44,636 bases of DNA from Buchnera aphidicola (Stegophylla sp.) (GCF_005080785.1 NZ_CP032998.1:1-44636); one strand, 5' to 3'; numbered from the stretch's first letter, positions 1-15,030 are shown. Notes: generated from the letters alone by a model not told the origin. Translations and numbers: made by a program.

Positions 1-22
1 TTTTTAATCATTTATTATAATT

Positions 23-46
23 ATATTACGATTTATATCGTAATAT
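23..46. repeat. 10-bp perfect inverted repeat (hairpin)
   Basis: Positions 23-32 and 37-46 are perfect reverse complements (arm atattacgat) around a 4-base loop. It lies upstream of mnmG, in the neighbourhood where enterobacterial oriC normally sits. It may be a terminator of a gene to the left or a structural element of the origin; no T-tract favours a terminator. No DnaA box of the TTATNCACA type is visible in bases 1-149. Confidence 0.5.
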
Positions 47-81
47 TCAAATAGTTATATTGTTAATTACTTACAACACAA

Positions 82-110
82 TTGTCATAATATATAAACA
101 ATTTTAATAT
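82..110 (+). promoter_or_regulatory. possible sigma70-type promoter for mnmG
   Basis: A TTGTCA hexamer at 82-87 and TAATAT at 105-110 are separated by 17 bases, about 40 bases before the mnmG start. In DNA this AT-rich, such -10-like hexamers are common by chance, so only the -35 and the spacing carry information. Confidence 0.25.
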
Positions 111-149
111 ATTTTATAATATAATATATAAAAATTTAAGGATATTAAC

Positions 150-2039
150 ATGTATTGTTACAATAATTATTTTGATGTTGTTATTATTGGAGGAGGCCAT
201 GCAGGTACTGAAGCAGCATTAACTACATCACGTATGGGTTATAAAACAATATTATTAACACAAAAAATTAAAAACTTAGGTTGTTTATCATGTAATCCTG
301 CGATTGGAGGAATTGGAAAAAGTCATTTAGTAAAAGAAATTGATGCATTAGGTGGTATTATGGCTACTGCTGCAGACCATTGTGGAATTCAATTTCGTAC
401 ATTAAATTTATCTAAAGGTCCTGCAGTTCGTTCTATGCGAGTACAAATTGATAGAATGTTATATCAAAAATTTATTACTAATAAATTATTACATCAAAAA
501 AAATTAATTATATTAGAAGAAGAAGCCAATGACTTAATTATTAAAAATAATCATATTATAGGAGTAAAAACACAAAATAAATCTCAATTTTATACAAAAT
601 CAGTGATTTTAACAACTGGAACTTTTTTAGGAGGAAAAATTTTTTTAGGCTCAGAAAGTTATATTGGTGGTCGTATTGGTGATCAATCATCTATTAATTT
701 AGCACGTAAATTACGAGAATTACCATTAAAAATCAACAGGTTAAAAACTGGTACACCTCCCAGAATAGATATACGTACTATTGATTTTCATGAACTATTA
801 GAACAGAAAGGTGATATACCTGAACCAATATTTTCTTTTATTGGTAATATATCACAGCATCCTCGTCAAATATCTTGTTATATTACTCATACCAATGAAC
901 ATACACACGATATTATTCGTAAAAATATTCAAAAAAGTTCTATATATTCTGGTTTAATTCAAAGTACAGGTCCTCGATATTGTCCTTCCATTGAAGATAA
1001 AATTATTCGTTTCCCCAATCGAAAAAAACATCAGATTTTTATAGAACCAGAAGGATTATCATGTATTGAAGCTTATCCTAATGGTATTTCAACTAGTTTA
1101 CCCATTCAAATACAACAAAAACTTATTGCGTCTATTAAAGGATTTAAATATGCAAAAATTCTTAGACCAGGATATGCTGTAGAATATGATTTTTTTGATC
1201 CAAGAGGTTTAAAACCTACTTTAGAAAGTAAATTTATTAATGGATTATTTTTTGCTGGTCAAATTAATGGCACTACTGGTTATGAAGAAGCAGCCGCTCA
1301 AGGTTTATTAGCAGGATTAAATGCTGGCTTATATATATCTGGACAAAATGGATGGTATCCTACAAGAGATCAAGCTTATTTGGGTGTTTTAGTTGATGAT
1401 TTATGTACTAAAGGTATAAAAGAACCATATCGTATGTTTACAGCTAGATCTGAATATCGATTACTTTTACGTGAAGATAATGCTGATTTAAGATTAACAA
1501 AAATTGCTTTTAATTTTGGATTAATTAATCAAAAAAGATGGAATATATATAACAAGAAGATAGAAGATATTAAAAAAGAGAAGACACGTTTAAAAAATAT
1601 AATAATTTATCCTAATTCTAAAAATGCATCAGAACTCAATAATATTTTTAATATAGTATTAAAAAAAGAAATAACTGGAAAAGAATTATTAAAAAGACCA
1701 GAAATAACATTTCAAAATTTATATAAATCTAATATTTTATATAATAAAAAAAATAATATTCATGCTTTTAATGAGGTAGTTATACAAATTAAATATCATG
1801 GTTATATTTTACGTCAAAAAAAAGAAATTATAAAACATATAAAATATGAAAATACTTTTTTACCATTGAATTTAAATTATAACAATATTATTGGACTATC
1901 ACGTGAAGTAGCTATGAAATTAAATGTTTATAAACCTTTTTCTATTGGACAAGCAATACGAATTGAAGGTATGACGCCAGCGGCAATATCTATTTTATTA
2001 ATTTATTTACAGAAACACGTTTCCAGTGTACATAGATAA
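150..2039 (+). CDS. mnmG: tRNA uridine-5-carboxymethylaminomethyl modification enzyme MnmG (GidA)
   Basis: FAD-dependent partner of MnmE; together they install the (carboxymethyl)aminomethyl group on U34 of tRNAs reading two-family codons. The 629-residue protein matches the normal family length. The N-terminal Rossmann dinucleotide-binding motif [10 protein letters not shown] is at residues 14-23, followed by the family signature [12 protein letters not shown] near residue 48. Further family-typical stretches include LKTGTPPRI, the [19 protein letters not shown]-domain motif and the [16 protein letters not shown] segment. A Shine-Dalgarno-like AAGGA lies just upstream of the ATG. Its partner gene mnmE is in the same window at 15102-16475, so the complete modification complex is retained. 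First gene of many Buchnera chromosomes, next to the ATP synthase operon. Confidence 0.98.
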   Translation: MYCYNNYFDVVIIGGGHAGTEAALTTSRMGYKTILLTQKIKNLGCLSCNPAIGGIGKSHLVKEIDALGGIMATAADHCGIQFRTLNLSKGPAVRSMRVQIDRMLYQKFITNKLLHQKKLIILEEEANDLIIKNNHIIGVKTQNKSQFYTKSVILTTGTFLGGKIFLGSESYIGGRIGDQSSINLARKLRELPLKINRLKTGTPPRIDIRTIDFHELLEQKGDIPEPIFSFIGNISQHPRQISCYITHTNEHTHDIIRKNIQKSSIYSGLIQSTGPRYCPSIEDKIIRFPNRKKHQIFIEPEGLSCIEAYPNGISTSLPIQIQQKLIASIKGFKYAKILRPGYAVEYDFFDPRGLKPTLESKFINGLFFAGQINGTTGYEEAAAQGLLAGLNAGLYISGQNGWYPTRDQAYLGVLVDDLCTKGIKEPYRMFTARSEYRLLLREDNADLRLTKIAFNFGLINQKRWNIYNKKIEDIKKEKTRLKNIIIYPNSKNASELNNIFNIVLKKEITGKELLKRPEITFQNLYKSNILYNKKNNIHAFNEVVIQIKYHGYILRQKKEIIKHIKYENTFLPLNLNYNNIIGLSREVAMKLNVYKPFSIGQAIRIEGMTPAAISILLIYLQKHVSSVHR

Positions 2040-2162
2040 TTGTATACTTTATTCGATAACATATTATTTTTATTGTATATTATCAATATTTATGTATTAT
2101 ATATTATATACGAAATAATCTTATAATTTTATTATATATTAAGTATTATATATTTTGATTAA

Positions 2163-2996
<834 letters not shown>

Positions 2997-3009
2997 ATAT
3001 ATTTAATAA

Positions 3010-3261
<252 letters not shown>

Positions 3262-3314
3262 TATAAAATTTATAACATATTTAGAAACATATATTTTCGT
3301 TAAGGTAAACAATC

Positions 3315-3785
3315 ATGGATTTAAATGCAACTATTATCGGACAATCGATTTCATTCATATTATTTATTTTGTTTTGTATGAAATTTATTTGGCCAAAAAT
3401 CATGAATACTATTGCAATACGAGAACAAGAAATTATTCAATCATTATCAAACATAAAAAAATCTAAAAAAGATTTGGAGTTATTACAAAAAAAAAAAAAT
3501 AATATAATTTATCAAACTCAACAAGAAGCTCATTCAATTATCAAACAAGCTAATTACACTAAATTAGTCATTTTAGAAGAGGCAAAATTACAAGCAGAAA
3601 AAGAAAAAAAAAAAATTTTGTTACAAATGAATAATGAAATTACTATTCAAAAAGAACAAGCAAAACATGAATTAATTAATCAAATTAGTTTTTTAGCAAT
3701 TCAAATAGCAGAAAAAATTATTAAATCTTCCGCTAATGAAAAAAACAATATTCATTTAATTAACCAATTAATTAAAAAATTATAA
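3315..3785 (+). CDS. atpF: ATP synthase Fo subunit b
   Basis: Peripheral stalk subunit, 156 residues as in E. coli. It has one N-terminal membrane helix (residues about 5-25, ending in a WPKIM stretch) followed by a long charged, coiled-coil-like helical domain rich in Lys, Glu and Gln that dimerises and reaches the delta subunit. It contains poly(A) tracts of 12-13 bases that encode lysine repeats and are potential slippage sites, but the frame is open. Third gene of the atp operon. Confidence 0.96.
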   Translation: MDLNATIIGQSISFILFILFCMKFIWPKIMNTIAIREQEIIQSLSNIKKSKKDLELLQKKKNNIIYQTQQEAHSIIKQANYTKLVILEEAKLQAEKEKKKILLQMNNEITIQKEQAKHELINQISFLAIQIAEKIIKSSANEKNNIHLINQLIKKL

Positions 3786-3810
3786 TTATTATATGTGGGA
3801 GAAATAATTT

Positions 3811-4344
3811 GTGTTTAAAGATATAAAAATTGCTCGTCTTTATGCGAAAGCAATATTTGATTTTGCAATACAAAATAAATCTCTAAAAATTTGGAAAGAA
3901 AAAATAAAATTATTTTTAAATATTTGTGAATGTCAAGAAATGAAAGAGTTTATTTGCGATATTTATCCATCTCATATTATATTAAAAATTTTTCTCATTA
4001 TTTATAATCAAAATATAGATACATATTCTAAAAATTTAATTAAATTACTAATAATTAATAAAAGATTAAAAATATTAAAGAATATTTTTATATATTTTAT
4101 ACAATTTTATAATGATTATTATAACATCATTAACATTGAAATTATAACACCATTTCAACTTCATAACAATAAAATACAATATATTCAAAAACAATTAACA
4201 AAAAAAATAAATAAAACAATTGTTTTAACATTAAAAAAAAACCAATCCATATTAAATGGAATAATTTTAAAATCTAATAATATTGTCGCTGATATCTGTA
4301 GTATGAATTATTTAAATCAATTATCTAATTATTTATTATCTTAA
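3811..4344 (+). CDS. atpH: ATP synthase F1 subunit delta
   Basis: Connects the b stalk to the top of F1. The protein is 177 residues long, the E. coli length. The N-terminal signature IARLYAKAIFDFAIQNKS is recognisable; the rest is strongly drifted toward Ile, Asn and Lys. The start codon is GTG at 3811, supported by a GGGAG ribosome-binding site about 10 bases upstream and by the alignment of the N-terminus. Position between atpF and atpA confirms the call. Confidence 0.95.
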   Translation: MFKDIKIARLYAKAIFDFAIQNKSLKIWKEKIKLFLNICECQEMKEFICDIYPSHIILKIFLIIYNQNIDTYSKNLIKLLIINKRLKILKNIFIYFIQFYNDYYNIINIEIITPFQLHNNKIQYIQKQLTKKINKTIVLTLKKNQSILNGIILKSNNIVADICSMNYLNQLSNYLLS

Positions 4345-4359
4345 AGAGAAAAATAATCA

Positions 4360-5910
4360 ATGCAATTAAATTCTATTGAAATTAGTGAAATTATTAAACA
4401 ACGTATTTCTACATTTAATATATTAACAAAAATAAATCATGAAGGTATAATTATTTCTGTGAATGATGGAATTATACGGATTTATGGTATTACAAACGTT
4501 ATGTTTGGAGAAATGATATTAATAACAGATAATCAATATGCGTTAGCATTAAACTTAGAAAGAGATTCGATTAGTGCAGTAGTCATGGGATCATATTTAA
4601 ATATAGTTGAAGGTATGCGTGTATATTCTACAGGACGTATTCTTGAAATACCTGTAGGATCAAATTTATTAGGACGTGTTGTTAATACTCTTGGAAAACC
4701 TATTGATGGAAAAGGAAAAATTATTAGTAATAAATTTTTACCTATTGATCAAGAAGCTCCTGGAGTTATAGAACGACAATCTATTTCTGAACCCATACAT
4801 ACTGGTTATAAAGCTATCGATGCCATGATACCTATTGGAAAAGGACAACGAGAATTAATTATTGGAGATCGTCAGACAGGAAAAACAACTATTGCAATTG
4901 ATACAATTATTAATCAAAAAAATTCTGGTGTATTTTGTATTTATGTTGCAATAGGTCAAAAACAATCAACAATATTAAATGTAGTTAAAAAAATTGAAGA
5001 GCATGATGCATTATCGAATACTATTATAGTAGTTGCTTCTGCTTCTGAATCACCAGTCATGCAATATTTAGCTCCATATTCTGGATGTACTATGGGTGAA
5101 TATTTTCGAGATCTAGGAGAAAATGCTTTAATTGTATATGATGATTTATCAAAACATGCTATTTCATACCGTCAAATCTCATTATTACTTAAACGACCTC
5201 CTGGAAGAGAAGCATTTCCTGGAGATATATTTTATTTACATTCAAGATTATTAGAACGAGCTGCTCGTATTAATTCTTTAAGTGTTTATACACGAAGTCA
5301 AGGAAAAATTAAAGATAAGACAGGATCATTAACAGCTTTACCTATTATTGAAACACAAATGGGAGATGTATCTTCATTCATACCTACTAATGTGATTTCA
5401 ATTACTGATGGTCAAATTTTTTTAGAATCTAATTTATTTAATATTGGTATTAGACCCGCTATAAATCCTGGAATATCTGTTTCACGTGTTGGTAGTGCCG
5501 CACAAACAAAAATTATTAAAAAACTATCTGGAAAAATTAGAACTGCTTTAGCACAATATCGTGAATTAGAATCATTTTCACAATTTTCTTCTGATTTAGA
5601 TGATAATACTCGAAAACAATTAGATTATGGACAAAAAATTACTGAAATTTTAAAACAAAAACAAAATAATCCTTTATCAATTGCGGAACAAGCAATTATT
5701 TTATTTACGATAGAATATGAATTTATTAATAATATTGATATAAAGAAAATTTTTAATTTTGAAACATTAATATTAAAATATTTTCATAAAAAATATTCTA
5801 AACTTATTAAAATAATCAATACTACTGGCCAATACGATAAAAAGATACAAGATCAATTAAAAAAAAATATTACAAAATTTTTTAAAAAATATAATGAAAT
5901 AAAATTATAA
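4360..5910 (+). CDS. atpA: ATP synthase F1 subunit alpha
   Basis: Non-catalytic nucleotide-binding subunit of F1. It has 516 residues (E. coli 513). The Walker A motif GDRQTGKT is at residues 169-176, identical in sequence and position to E. coli. The VYDDLSKHA Walker B-type segment, the [11 protein letters not shown] motif and the arginine-finger region [18 protein letters not shown] are all present. The last ~50 residues are AT-driven and poorly conserved. Fifth gene of the operon. Confidence 0.98.
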   Translation: MQLNSIEISEIIKQRISTFNILTKINHEGIIISVNDGIIRIYGITNVMFGEMILITDNQYALALNLERDSISAVVMGSYLNIVEGMRVYSTGRILEIPVGSNLLGRVVNTLGKPIDGKGKIISNKFLPIDQEAPGVIERQSISEPIHTGYKAIDAMIPIGKGQRELIIGDRQTGKTTIAIDTIINQKNSGVFCIYVAIGQKQSTILNVVKKIEEHDALSNTIIVVASASESPVMQYLAPYSGCTMGEYFRDLGENALIVYDDLSKHAISYRQISLLLKRPPGREAFPGDIFYLHSRLLERAARINSLSVYTRSQGKIKDKTGSLTALPIIETQMGDVSSFIPTNVISITDGQIFLESNLFNIGIRPAINPGISVSRVGSAAQTKIIKKLSGKIRTALAQYRELESFSQFSSDLDDNTRKQLDYGQKITEILKQKQNNPLSIAEQAIILFTIEYEFINNIDIKKIFNFETLILKYFHKKYSKLIKIINTTGQYDKKIQDQLKKNITKFFKKYNEIKL

Positions 5911-5943
5911 TATTTCAATTTTTATGAATTAAACAGGTATTAA

Positions 5944-6828
5944 ATGATTAGTATAAAAAATTTAAAAATTAAAATAAATAGTATATCAAATACTCAAAAA
6001 ATAACACGTACTATGGAAATGATTGCTATTTCTAAAATGAAAAAATTAAAAAAAGAATTATTATTTATTCAGCCATATTCAAAAGTTATTAATACAATTA
6101 TGGAACATGTAGCGCAAAGCAATATTAAATATAAGCATTTTTTTTTTCAATCTAAAAAAATAATAAAAAATATTGGTATTATAATTATTTCTACAAATAA
6201 AGGATTATGTGGTAATTTGAATGCTAATATTTTTAAAATGGTGAATAAAATAATAAAAAAAAATTCATATTCTCATATTCAATATCATTTATATATTATA
6301 GGTTTAAAAGGATTGTTGTTCTTTCAGCGTTTAAAATTTCCAAATATAGTAAAAATATTAGAATTAACTGATAATATTAAAAAATCAAAAATAAAAAATT
6401 TTGTAAAAAATATTTTAAAAAAATGTAAAAAAAATAAAATTGATAAATTATTTATTATTAGTAATAAATTTAATAATGAAATTTCACATACATTAAATTA
6501 TCAACAATTATTTCCTTACAATACGATAAAAAAAACACAAAATATTTTATATAAAAATTATTGGGATTATTTATATGAACCAAAATATACATGTGTTATA
6601 AAAGTATTGTTAAATAAATATATTACATTTCAAATATTTCAATATCTTTTATCTAATATAGTTAGTGAACAATCCGCACGAATGTTAGCTATGAAAACTG
6701 CATCTGATAATAGCAATAATATCATTAAAGAATTACAAGTGAATTATAACAAAAAACGTCAATTTAATATTACTCAAGAACTAATTGAAATTATTTCAGG
6801 AGCATCCATGATTTCAGAAAATTCATAA
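5944..6828 (+). CDS. atpG: ATP synthase F1 subunit gamma
   Basis: Central rotor shaft. 294 residues (E. coli 287). The N-terminal helix IKNLKIKINSISNTQKITRT followed by MEMIAISKM and the C-terminal helix SEQSARMLAMKTASDNS form the coiled-coil shaft that contacts the alpha3beta3 ring, and both are well conserved. The middle Rossmann-like domain retains GLCGNLN. Standard operon position between atpA and atpD. Confidence 0.97.
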   Translation: MISIKNLKIKINSISNTQKITRTMEMIAISKMKKLKKELLFIQPYSKVINTIMEHVAQSNIKYKHFFFQSKKIIKNIGIIIISTNKGLCGNLNANIFKMVNKIIKKNSYSHIQYHLYIIGLKGLLFFQRLKFPNIVKILELTDNIKKSKIKNFVKNILKKCKKNKIDKLFIISNKFNNEISHTLNYQQLFPYNTIKKTQNILYKNYWDYLYEPKYTCVIKVLLNKYITFQIFQYLLSNIVSEQSARMLAMKTASDNSNNIIKELQVNYNKKRQFNITQELIEIISGASMISENS

Positions 6829-6837
6829 ATAAATTAG

Positions 6838-8244
<1,407 letters not shown>

Positions 8245-8279
8245 AAATTAAATATATTGTAAAACATATATAGGTAAAT

Positions 8280-8690
8280 ATGAATTGTTATTTAAATGTA
8301 GTTAATATGAAAAATTACTTATTTTCAGGATATATTAAAAAAATTCATCTTACAAGTACTATCGGAGAACTAAATATTTATTCTGGTCATACTCCATTAT
8401 TAGCCACCATTCAATATGGACCATTAACTATTGTAACAAAAGAAGAAAAAAAAATATATGTTTATCTTTCCCAAGGTATTTTAGAAGTACAACCAAATAT
8501 TATTAATATATTATCCGAACAAGCTATTTTAGGATCTCAATTGAACAAAAAAAAAATATTAAAAAAAAAAAAAATTATAGAAAAAAATCTTGTGATGTGT
8601 AATTCATATCAAAAAAATATTGATTTAAAAACAAAATTAAAAAAAAATATATTAAAATTAAAAACAATTAATATAATGAATGCAAAATAA
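8280..8690 (+). CDS. atpC: ATP synthase F1 subunit epsilon
   Basis: Small rotor subunit and inhibitor of F1. 136 residues (E. coli 139). The N-terminal beta-sandwich retains LTSTIGELNIYSGHTPLLA and the LSQGILEVQPNIINILSEQA segment. The C-terminal helical hairpin is mostly lysine and encoded by long A-runs (for example around 8547-8586), so it is of doubtful regulatory strength. Last gene of the atp operon; converges on gyrB. Confidence 0.95.
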   Translation: MNCYLNVVNMKNYLFSGYIKKIHLTSTIGELNIYSGHTPLLATIQYGPLTIVTKEEKKIYVYLSQGILEVQPNIINILSEQAILGSQLNKKKILKKKKIIEKNLVMCNSYQKNIDLKTKLKKNILKLKTINIMNAK

Positions 8691-8695
8691 TATTA

Positions 8696-8785
8696 AAATA
8701 TATTTTATATTAGGCGGGTAAAATTATAAAAATCATAAATTACACCCTGCCGATATAAATCAAGGTTATAATATAAAATATATTT
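8696..8785. terminator. large nested inverted repeat between convergent atpC and gyrB
   Basis: A perfect 17-bp inverted repeat (8696-8712 and 8769-8785) encloses a second, GC-richer imperfect stem formed by ggcgggt near 8713-8719 and accctgcc near 8744-8751 with one bulged base. It fills the gap between the stop codons of atpC (+) and gyrB (-), so a shared bidirectional terminator or mRNA 3'-end stabiliser is the simplest reading. GC islands of this kind are rare in this AT-rich window. Confidence 0.65.
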
Positions 8786-8789
8786 CGAT

Positions 8790-11210
<2,421 letters not shown>

Positions 11211-11248
11211 TTAAATATATTCTATTTATATATATTAATAAATTAATT

Positions 11249-12355
11249 CTATAGTATTAATGGCATAATAATATAAATAGAGTAAAATTCTTGATTATCT
11301 TTAATATAAATACCAGACATAGAATGATTTAATAATATTGTAATAAAATCATTCTTAACAACATTAATAACTTCTAATATATAATGAATATTCATTGTTA
11401 ATTCTATTCTTGGGCCAAAATAATTTATTAATAATTCTTCTTTTACTTGTTCATCTTGTTCATTACATGCAATTACAATACATTTTTCAGAACTAATTTG
11501 TAACGTTACACCAGGAAATTTGTTATGCGTAAGAATAGACGCACGATTTAATGATTGTTTTAATTCCATACGATTAATTTGTATTTTTGTATCAAAATTT
11601 TTTATTAACAAACTTTTATAATCTGGAAAATTATTATCAATTAATTTACTTGAAAGTATATATTCATTTATATAAAACTGAATTATTCCACTTCCAATAT
11701 TGATACTTAATGTTATATTAATATCATTTAATAATTTTGTTAATTCCATAATAGTTTTTCGAGGTATTATAATAGAATAATATAATGATGGAGAAATATC
11801 ATGAATTAATATACTAGATACAGATATTCGATATCCATCAGTCGAAACTAAAAACATTTTATTTTGATTTATTTCAAAATACATTCCATTTAAATAATGT
11901 CGAACATCTTGTTTAGCCATAGAAAATTGTGTATTATAAATGATATCCTTAAATTTTTTTTGTGATATAATAATACTGTTTTTAAATTTTTTTTTTTTAA
12001 ATTTCGGAAAATTTTTTCCTGGTAATACAGACAATAGAAAATAAATATTTTTACATATTATTTTCATATTTTTATTACATATAATAAAACAAATCTCAGA
12101 ATCTATTGGAAAACTACGAACAATATGTAATATTTTTTTACTACATACACTAATACTTTCAAATTTACAAATTTTAATACAAAAAATCTGAACAATTAAT
12201 TCGATCTCTAAATTGGTACTAATTAAAAATAAACAATCTTTTTTAAATTTAAATAAAACATTATTAATATTAATATTTTCATGATTTACAGATATTAAAC
12301 TATTTAATTTTTGTAAAGGTTTTAATATATTATTTCTTTTTATAATAAGATTCAT
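11249..12355 (-). CDS. dnaN: DNA polymerase III sliding clamp (beta subunit)
   Basis: Ring-shaped processivity clamp. 368 residues (E. coli 366). Recognisable features are the N-terminal start MNLIIKRNNILKPLQKLNS, the MAKQDVRHYLNGM and STDGYRIS segments of domain 2, the NNFPDYKSLL stretch, and the conserved C-terminal end with YSIYIIMPLIL (E. coli ends MPMRL). Divergence is high but spread evenly. In E. coli and typical Buchnera it follows dnaA; here nothing coding precedes it. Confidence 0.96.
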   Translation of the reverse strand: MNLIIKRNNILKPLQKLNSLISVNHENININNVLFKFKKDCLFLISTNLEIELIVQIFCIKICKFESISVCSKKILHIVRSFPIDSEICFIICNKNMKIICKNIYFLLSVLPGKNFPKFKKKKFKNSIIISQKKFKDIIYNTQFSMAKQDVRHYLNGMYFEINQNKMFLVSTDGYRISVSSILIHDISPSLYYSIIIPRKTIMELTKLLNDINITLSINIGSGIIQFYINEYILSSKLIDNNFPDYKSLLIKNFDTKIQINRMELKQSLNRASILTHNKFPGVTLQISSEKCIVIACNEQDEQVKEELLINYFGPRIELTMNIHYILEVINVVKNDFITILLNHSMSGIYIKDNQEFYSIYIIMPLIL

Positions 12356-12430
12356 ATTAATATAAAATAAATTAAAATTAAATTAAAATTTTTTAAATAA
12401 AATAATGATATATTAAATATAATATATCGT

Positions 12431-12439
12431 GTATCCACA
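12431..12439 (+). promoter_or_regulatory. DnaA-box-like nonamer
   Basis: GTATCCACA matches the DnaA box TTATCCACA at eight of nine positions. The E. coli dnaA promoter carries such a box for autoregulation, so this may be a relic of that control site. Only one copy is seen and a chance match cannot be excluded. Confidence 0.3.
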
Positions 12440-12528
12440 ATATAAAAAATTATAATTCATTCATGTCAAATATAACAAATCATAACATATGTAATAAATA
12501 GTTTTATAATCAATACAAAAATTATTTA

Positions 12529-12553
12529 AATAATTGATGATATATCAATTATT
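12529..12553. repeat. 10-bp perfect hairpin in dnaN-rpmH gap
   Basis: Arms aataattgat (12529-12538) and atcaattatt (12544-12553) flank a 5-base loop. No T-tract that would mark a strong terminator, and both neighbours are transcribed away from it, so its role is unknown; AT-rich sequence makes such palindromes fairly likely by chance. Confidence 0.4.
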
Positions 12554-12815
12554 AAAAACATTATATATTTATACAAAATATATAACATGTTAATTTTGTT
12601 AAATATACAACGATACTAATAATAATAAAATATTTAAAATAATATTATATTCAAATAGTTACAATGTATATTAAAATTAATTTATTTATATAAAAATTTT
12701 TAAAACATTAAATTGCATTTAAATAGAATATATAAAAATACTATTTTATAAATAAATTATTTGTGTTATTTTTATAATAAAAAAAATATTTTCAAACAAT
12801 AATAGGCAAAATTTT

Positions 12816-12959
12816 ATGAAACGTACTTTTCAACCTTCACGTTTAAAACGAAATCGTGTACATGGTTTTCGAATACGTATGAAAACAAAAAACGGTCGTC
12901 ATATTTTATCACGTCGTAGAAAAAAATTACGTACTCGATTAACTGTTTCTTCTGAATAA
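12816..12959 (+). CDS. rpmH: 50S ribosomal protein L34
   Basis: Too short for routine ORF cut-offs but unmistakable: a 47-residue, Arg/Lys-rich protein beginning [14 protein letters not shown] and continuing [21 protein letters not shown]. coli L34 has 46 residues. L34 binds 23S rRNA in the large subunit. The TAA stop shares its last base with the ATG of rnpA, indicating translational coupling as a two-gene unit. Divergent from dnaN. Confidence 0.97.
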   Translation: MKRTFQPSRLKRNRVHGFRIRMKTKNGRHILSRRRKKLRTRLTVSSE

Positions 12960-13318
12960 TGAAACTATGTCATAAATTATTATTTCCAAGAAAGTTACGC
13001 TTATTAAATACTTATGATTTTAATTATGTTTTTCAAAAATCAAATCAAATTACACATTGGGAAATAATCATATGTAATCGTTATAACCGATATGATTTTC
13101 CCAGAATGGGAATAATTATATCTAAAAAATTTTCCAAATATTCTTACCAACGAAATCACATTAAAAGAATTATTAAAGAACATTTTCGATTTCAACAACA
13201 CTATTTATTACCGTTAGATTTTATTATAATAATAAAATCAAACATTATTTTTTATTACAAACAAAATTTGCAAACAATAATGAAATATTTATGGTTTCGT
13301 TATTATAAATATATTTAA
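12959..13318 (+). CDS. rnpA: ribonuclease P protein component
   Basis: Protein cofactor of RNase P, which with the M1 RNA removes 5' leaders from tRNA precursors. 119 residues, the same as E. coli. The RNR-type signature is present as QRNHIKRIIKEHFR (E. coli RRNRIKRLVRESFR); the second Arg of RNR is His here. PRMGIIISKKF matches the family strand upstream of it. Overlaps the rpmH stop codon by one base. The M1 RNA gene is not in this window. Confidence 0.95.
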   Translation: MKLCHKLLFPRKLRLLNTYDFNYVFQKSNQITHWEIIICNRYNRYDFPRMGIIISKKFSKYSYQRNHIKRIIKEHFRFQQHYLLPLDFIIIIKSNIIFYYKQNLQTIMKYLWFRYYKYI

Positions 13319-13422
13319 TATTTTCAAAAATTATTAAACATTTTGTCGTCTAAAAAATAAATTATTAATATTTATATACTTTAAATGTGTTATAATAAAT
13401 AATTAAATATAAGAGAAACATC

Positions 13423-15030
13423 ATGAATTTCTTACAACGCAATTTTTTAATTTTTTTATTCTTATTATTTTTATTTTTAGTTTGGAAAGGATTATATGTT
13501 AAGATACATAATATACAATTAAAAAAAAATATATTGTCTCATAATATAAACAATATACCCAATCAAGAACAAAAAAAAGAAAAAAAAAAAAATATTTATG
13601 TTAAAACAGATGTTATAGATTTAATAATTAATTTAAATAATGGAAATATAAAAAAAATTAAGTTATTGGATTATCAAAAAAAAATAAATTCCTTTAAAAA
13701 AATAAAAATATTACACAAACAGTATTTTGATTCATGTGTGCAAAACGAATTATTTCAAAATTATTCTCCATATCATTTAAATATTACAAATGATTTGAAT
13801 TATATATCTAATCGTATTTATTATAAATTAGTAAATGGACAAAAAACATTATATGTACCTCTTCAATGTATGTTAAAAAATGGAGTATTTTTGTTAAAAA
13901 CTTTTATTTTTAAAGCGCATTCATATGATGTTGATATTAAATATAAAATTATTAACTTTGGTCAATTATTATTGAAGTTTTCTATTATAGGAGAATTACA
14001 ATATAATTCAAATTTTCAGTTAAATAATGATCATTTAAATAATAAAATACAATCTATTGAATCTTTTGAAAATATAGCATATTCTTATGATTATCAAAAA
14101 TATAGTAGATATTCATTTCATGATATTAAAAATAATAAAGATTTATATTTATTATCTAAGTCTGGTTGGATTTCAACATTTCAAAAATATTTTTCAATTT
14201 CTTGGATTTTTTATACTCATGAAAAAAATATTATTTATACATATTATGATCATCATCATCATAAAGAAACTGTTGGATATCAATCTCCAAATATTGATAT
14301 TTTATCTGGAGAAAAATATATTATTCAAAATACTTTGTGGATTGGACCAAAAATACAAGATAAAATGTCATATGTTGCACCTTATTTAAATTATACAGTT
14401 GATTATGGTTGGTTATGGTTTTTATCGCAACCATTTTTTTACATTCTTAATACATTACATAATTTCATTAAAAATTGGGGATATGCTATTATGCTCATGA
14501 CAATTTTAATTCGAGCAATAATATATCCATTAACAAAATCACAATATTCATCAATGATAAAAATGAAAGTTTTAGAACCTAAAATACAATATTTACAGAA
14601 AAAATTTCAAAATGATAAAACTCAATTAAGTCAAGAAATATTAAATTTATATAAAAATAAATCTATTAATCCATTGGGAAATGTTTTTTCTATATTAATA
14701 CAAATGCCATTTTTTTTAGCACTTTATTATACGTTATCTAATTCAGTAGAATTAAGACATACTTCTATGTTTTGGATTCATGATTTATCTGATAAAGATC
14801 CATTATATATTTTGCCTATTTTTATGGGTATAACTATGTTTTTAATTCAAAATACTACACCTAATAATAAAATGAATTTTACTAATATTAATAAAACACA
14901 TTTTATTTCATTAATATTTATATTATTCTTTTTATGGTTTCCTTCTGGTTTAGTATTATATTATATTATGAGTAATATAATAACTATAATACAACAAATT
15001 ATAATGAATAAATATTATATAAAAAAATAA
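13423..15030 (+). CDS. yidC: membrane protein insertase YidC
   Basis: Inner-membrane insertase and foldase acting alone or with SecYEG. 535 residues (E. coli 548). One N-terminal membrane anchor (about residues 8-25) is followed by a large, degraded periplasmic beta domain. The conserved C-terminal core of five helices begins near residue 345. The essential arginine is seen in ILIRAIIYPLTKSQY, followed by the cytoplasmic helical hairpin and the NPLGNVFSILIQMPFFLALYY stretch. The yidD gene found between rnpA and yidC in E. coli is absent. SecE in this window is frameshifted, so YidC may matter more here than usual (inference). Confidence 0.97.
   Translation: MNFLQRNFLIFLFLLFLFLVWKGLYVKIHNIQLKKNILSHNINNIPNQEQKKEKKKNIYVKTDVIDLIINLNNGNIKKIKLLDYQKKINSFKKIKILHKQYFDSCVQNELFQNYSPYHLNITNDLNYISNRIYYKLVNGQKTLYVPLQCMLKNGVFLLKTFIFKAHSYDVDIKYKIINFGQLLLKFSIIGELQYNSNFQLNNDHLNNKIQSIESFENIAYSYDYQKYSRYSFHDIKNNKDLYLLSKSGWISTFQKYFSISWIFYTHEKNIIYTYYDHHHHKETVGYQSPNIDILSGEKYIIQNTLWIGPKIQDKMSYVAPYLNYTVDYGWLWFLSQPFFYILNTLHNFIKNWGYAIMLMTILIRAIIYPLTKSQYSSMIKMKVLEPKIQYLQKKFQNDKTQLSQEILNLYKNKSINPLGNVFSILIQMPFFLALYYTLSNSVELRHTSMFWIHDLSDKDPLYILPIFMGITMFLIQNTTPNNKMNFTNINKTHFISLIFILFFLWFPSGLVLYYIMSNIITIIQQIIMNKYYIKK

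Larger units (their letters stand above)
12356..12815. other. non-coding gap where dnaA would be expected
   Basis: This 460-bp gap separates divergent dnaN (-) and rpmH (+). No reading frame of note and no trace of DnaA protein (Walker motifs, DNA-binding domain) is visible. It contains a GTATCCACA at 12431-12439, one mismatch from the DnaA box TTATCCACA, and a 10-bp perfect hairpin at 12529-12553. In relatives dnaA lies next to dnaN here, so the gap is probably what remains of the rpmH-dnaA promoter region. Confidence 0.7.

Noticed and set aside
13560..13600. Poly(A) tracts in yidC, atpF, atpC and rplJ as further frameshift candidates
   Set aside because: The reading frames run through these tracts intact and the lengths match their families, so nothing indicates a shift.
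14087..14389. 100-codon plus-strand frame overlapping yidC
   Set aside because: Lies in another frame within the intact yidC coding sequence; composition is what AT-rich codons produce by chance.
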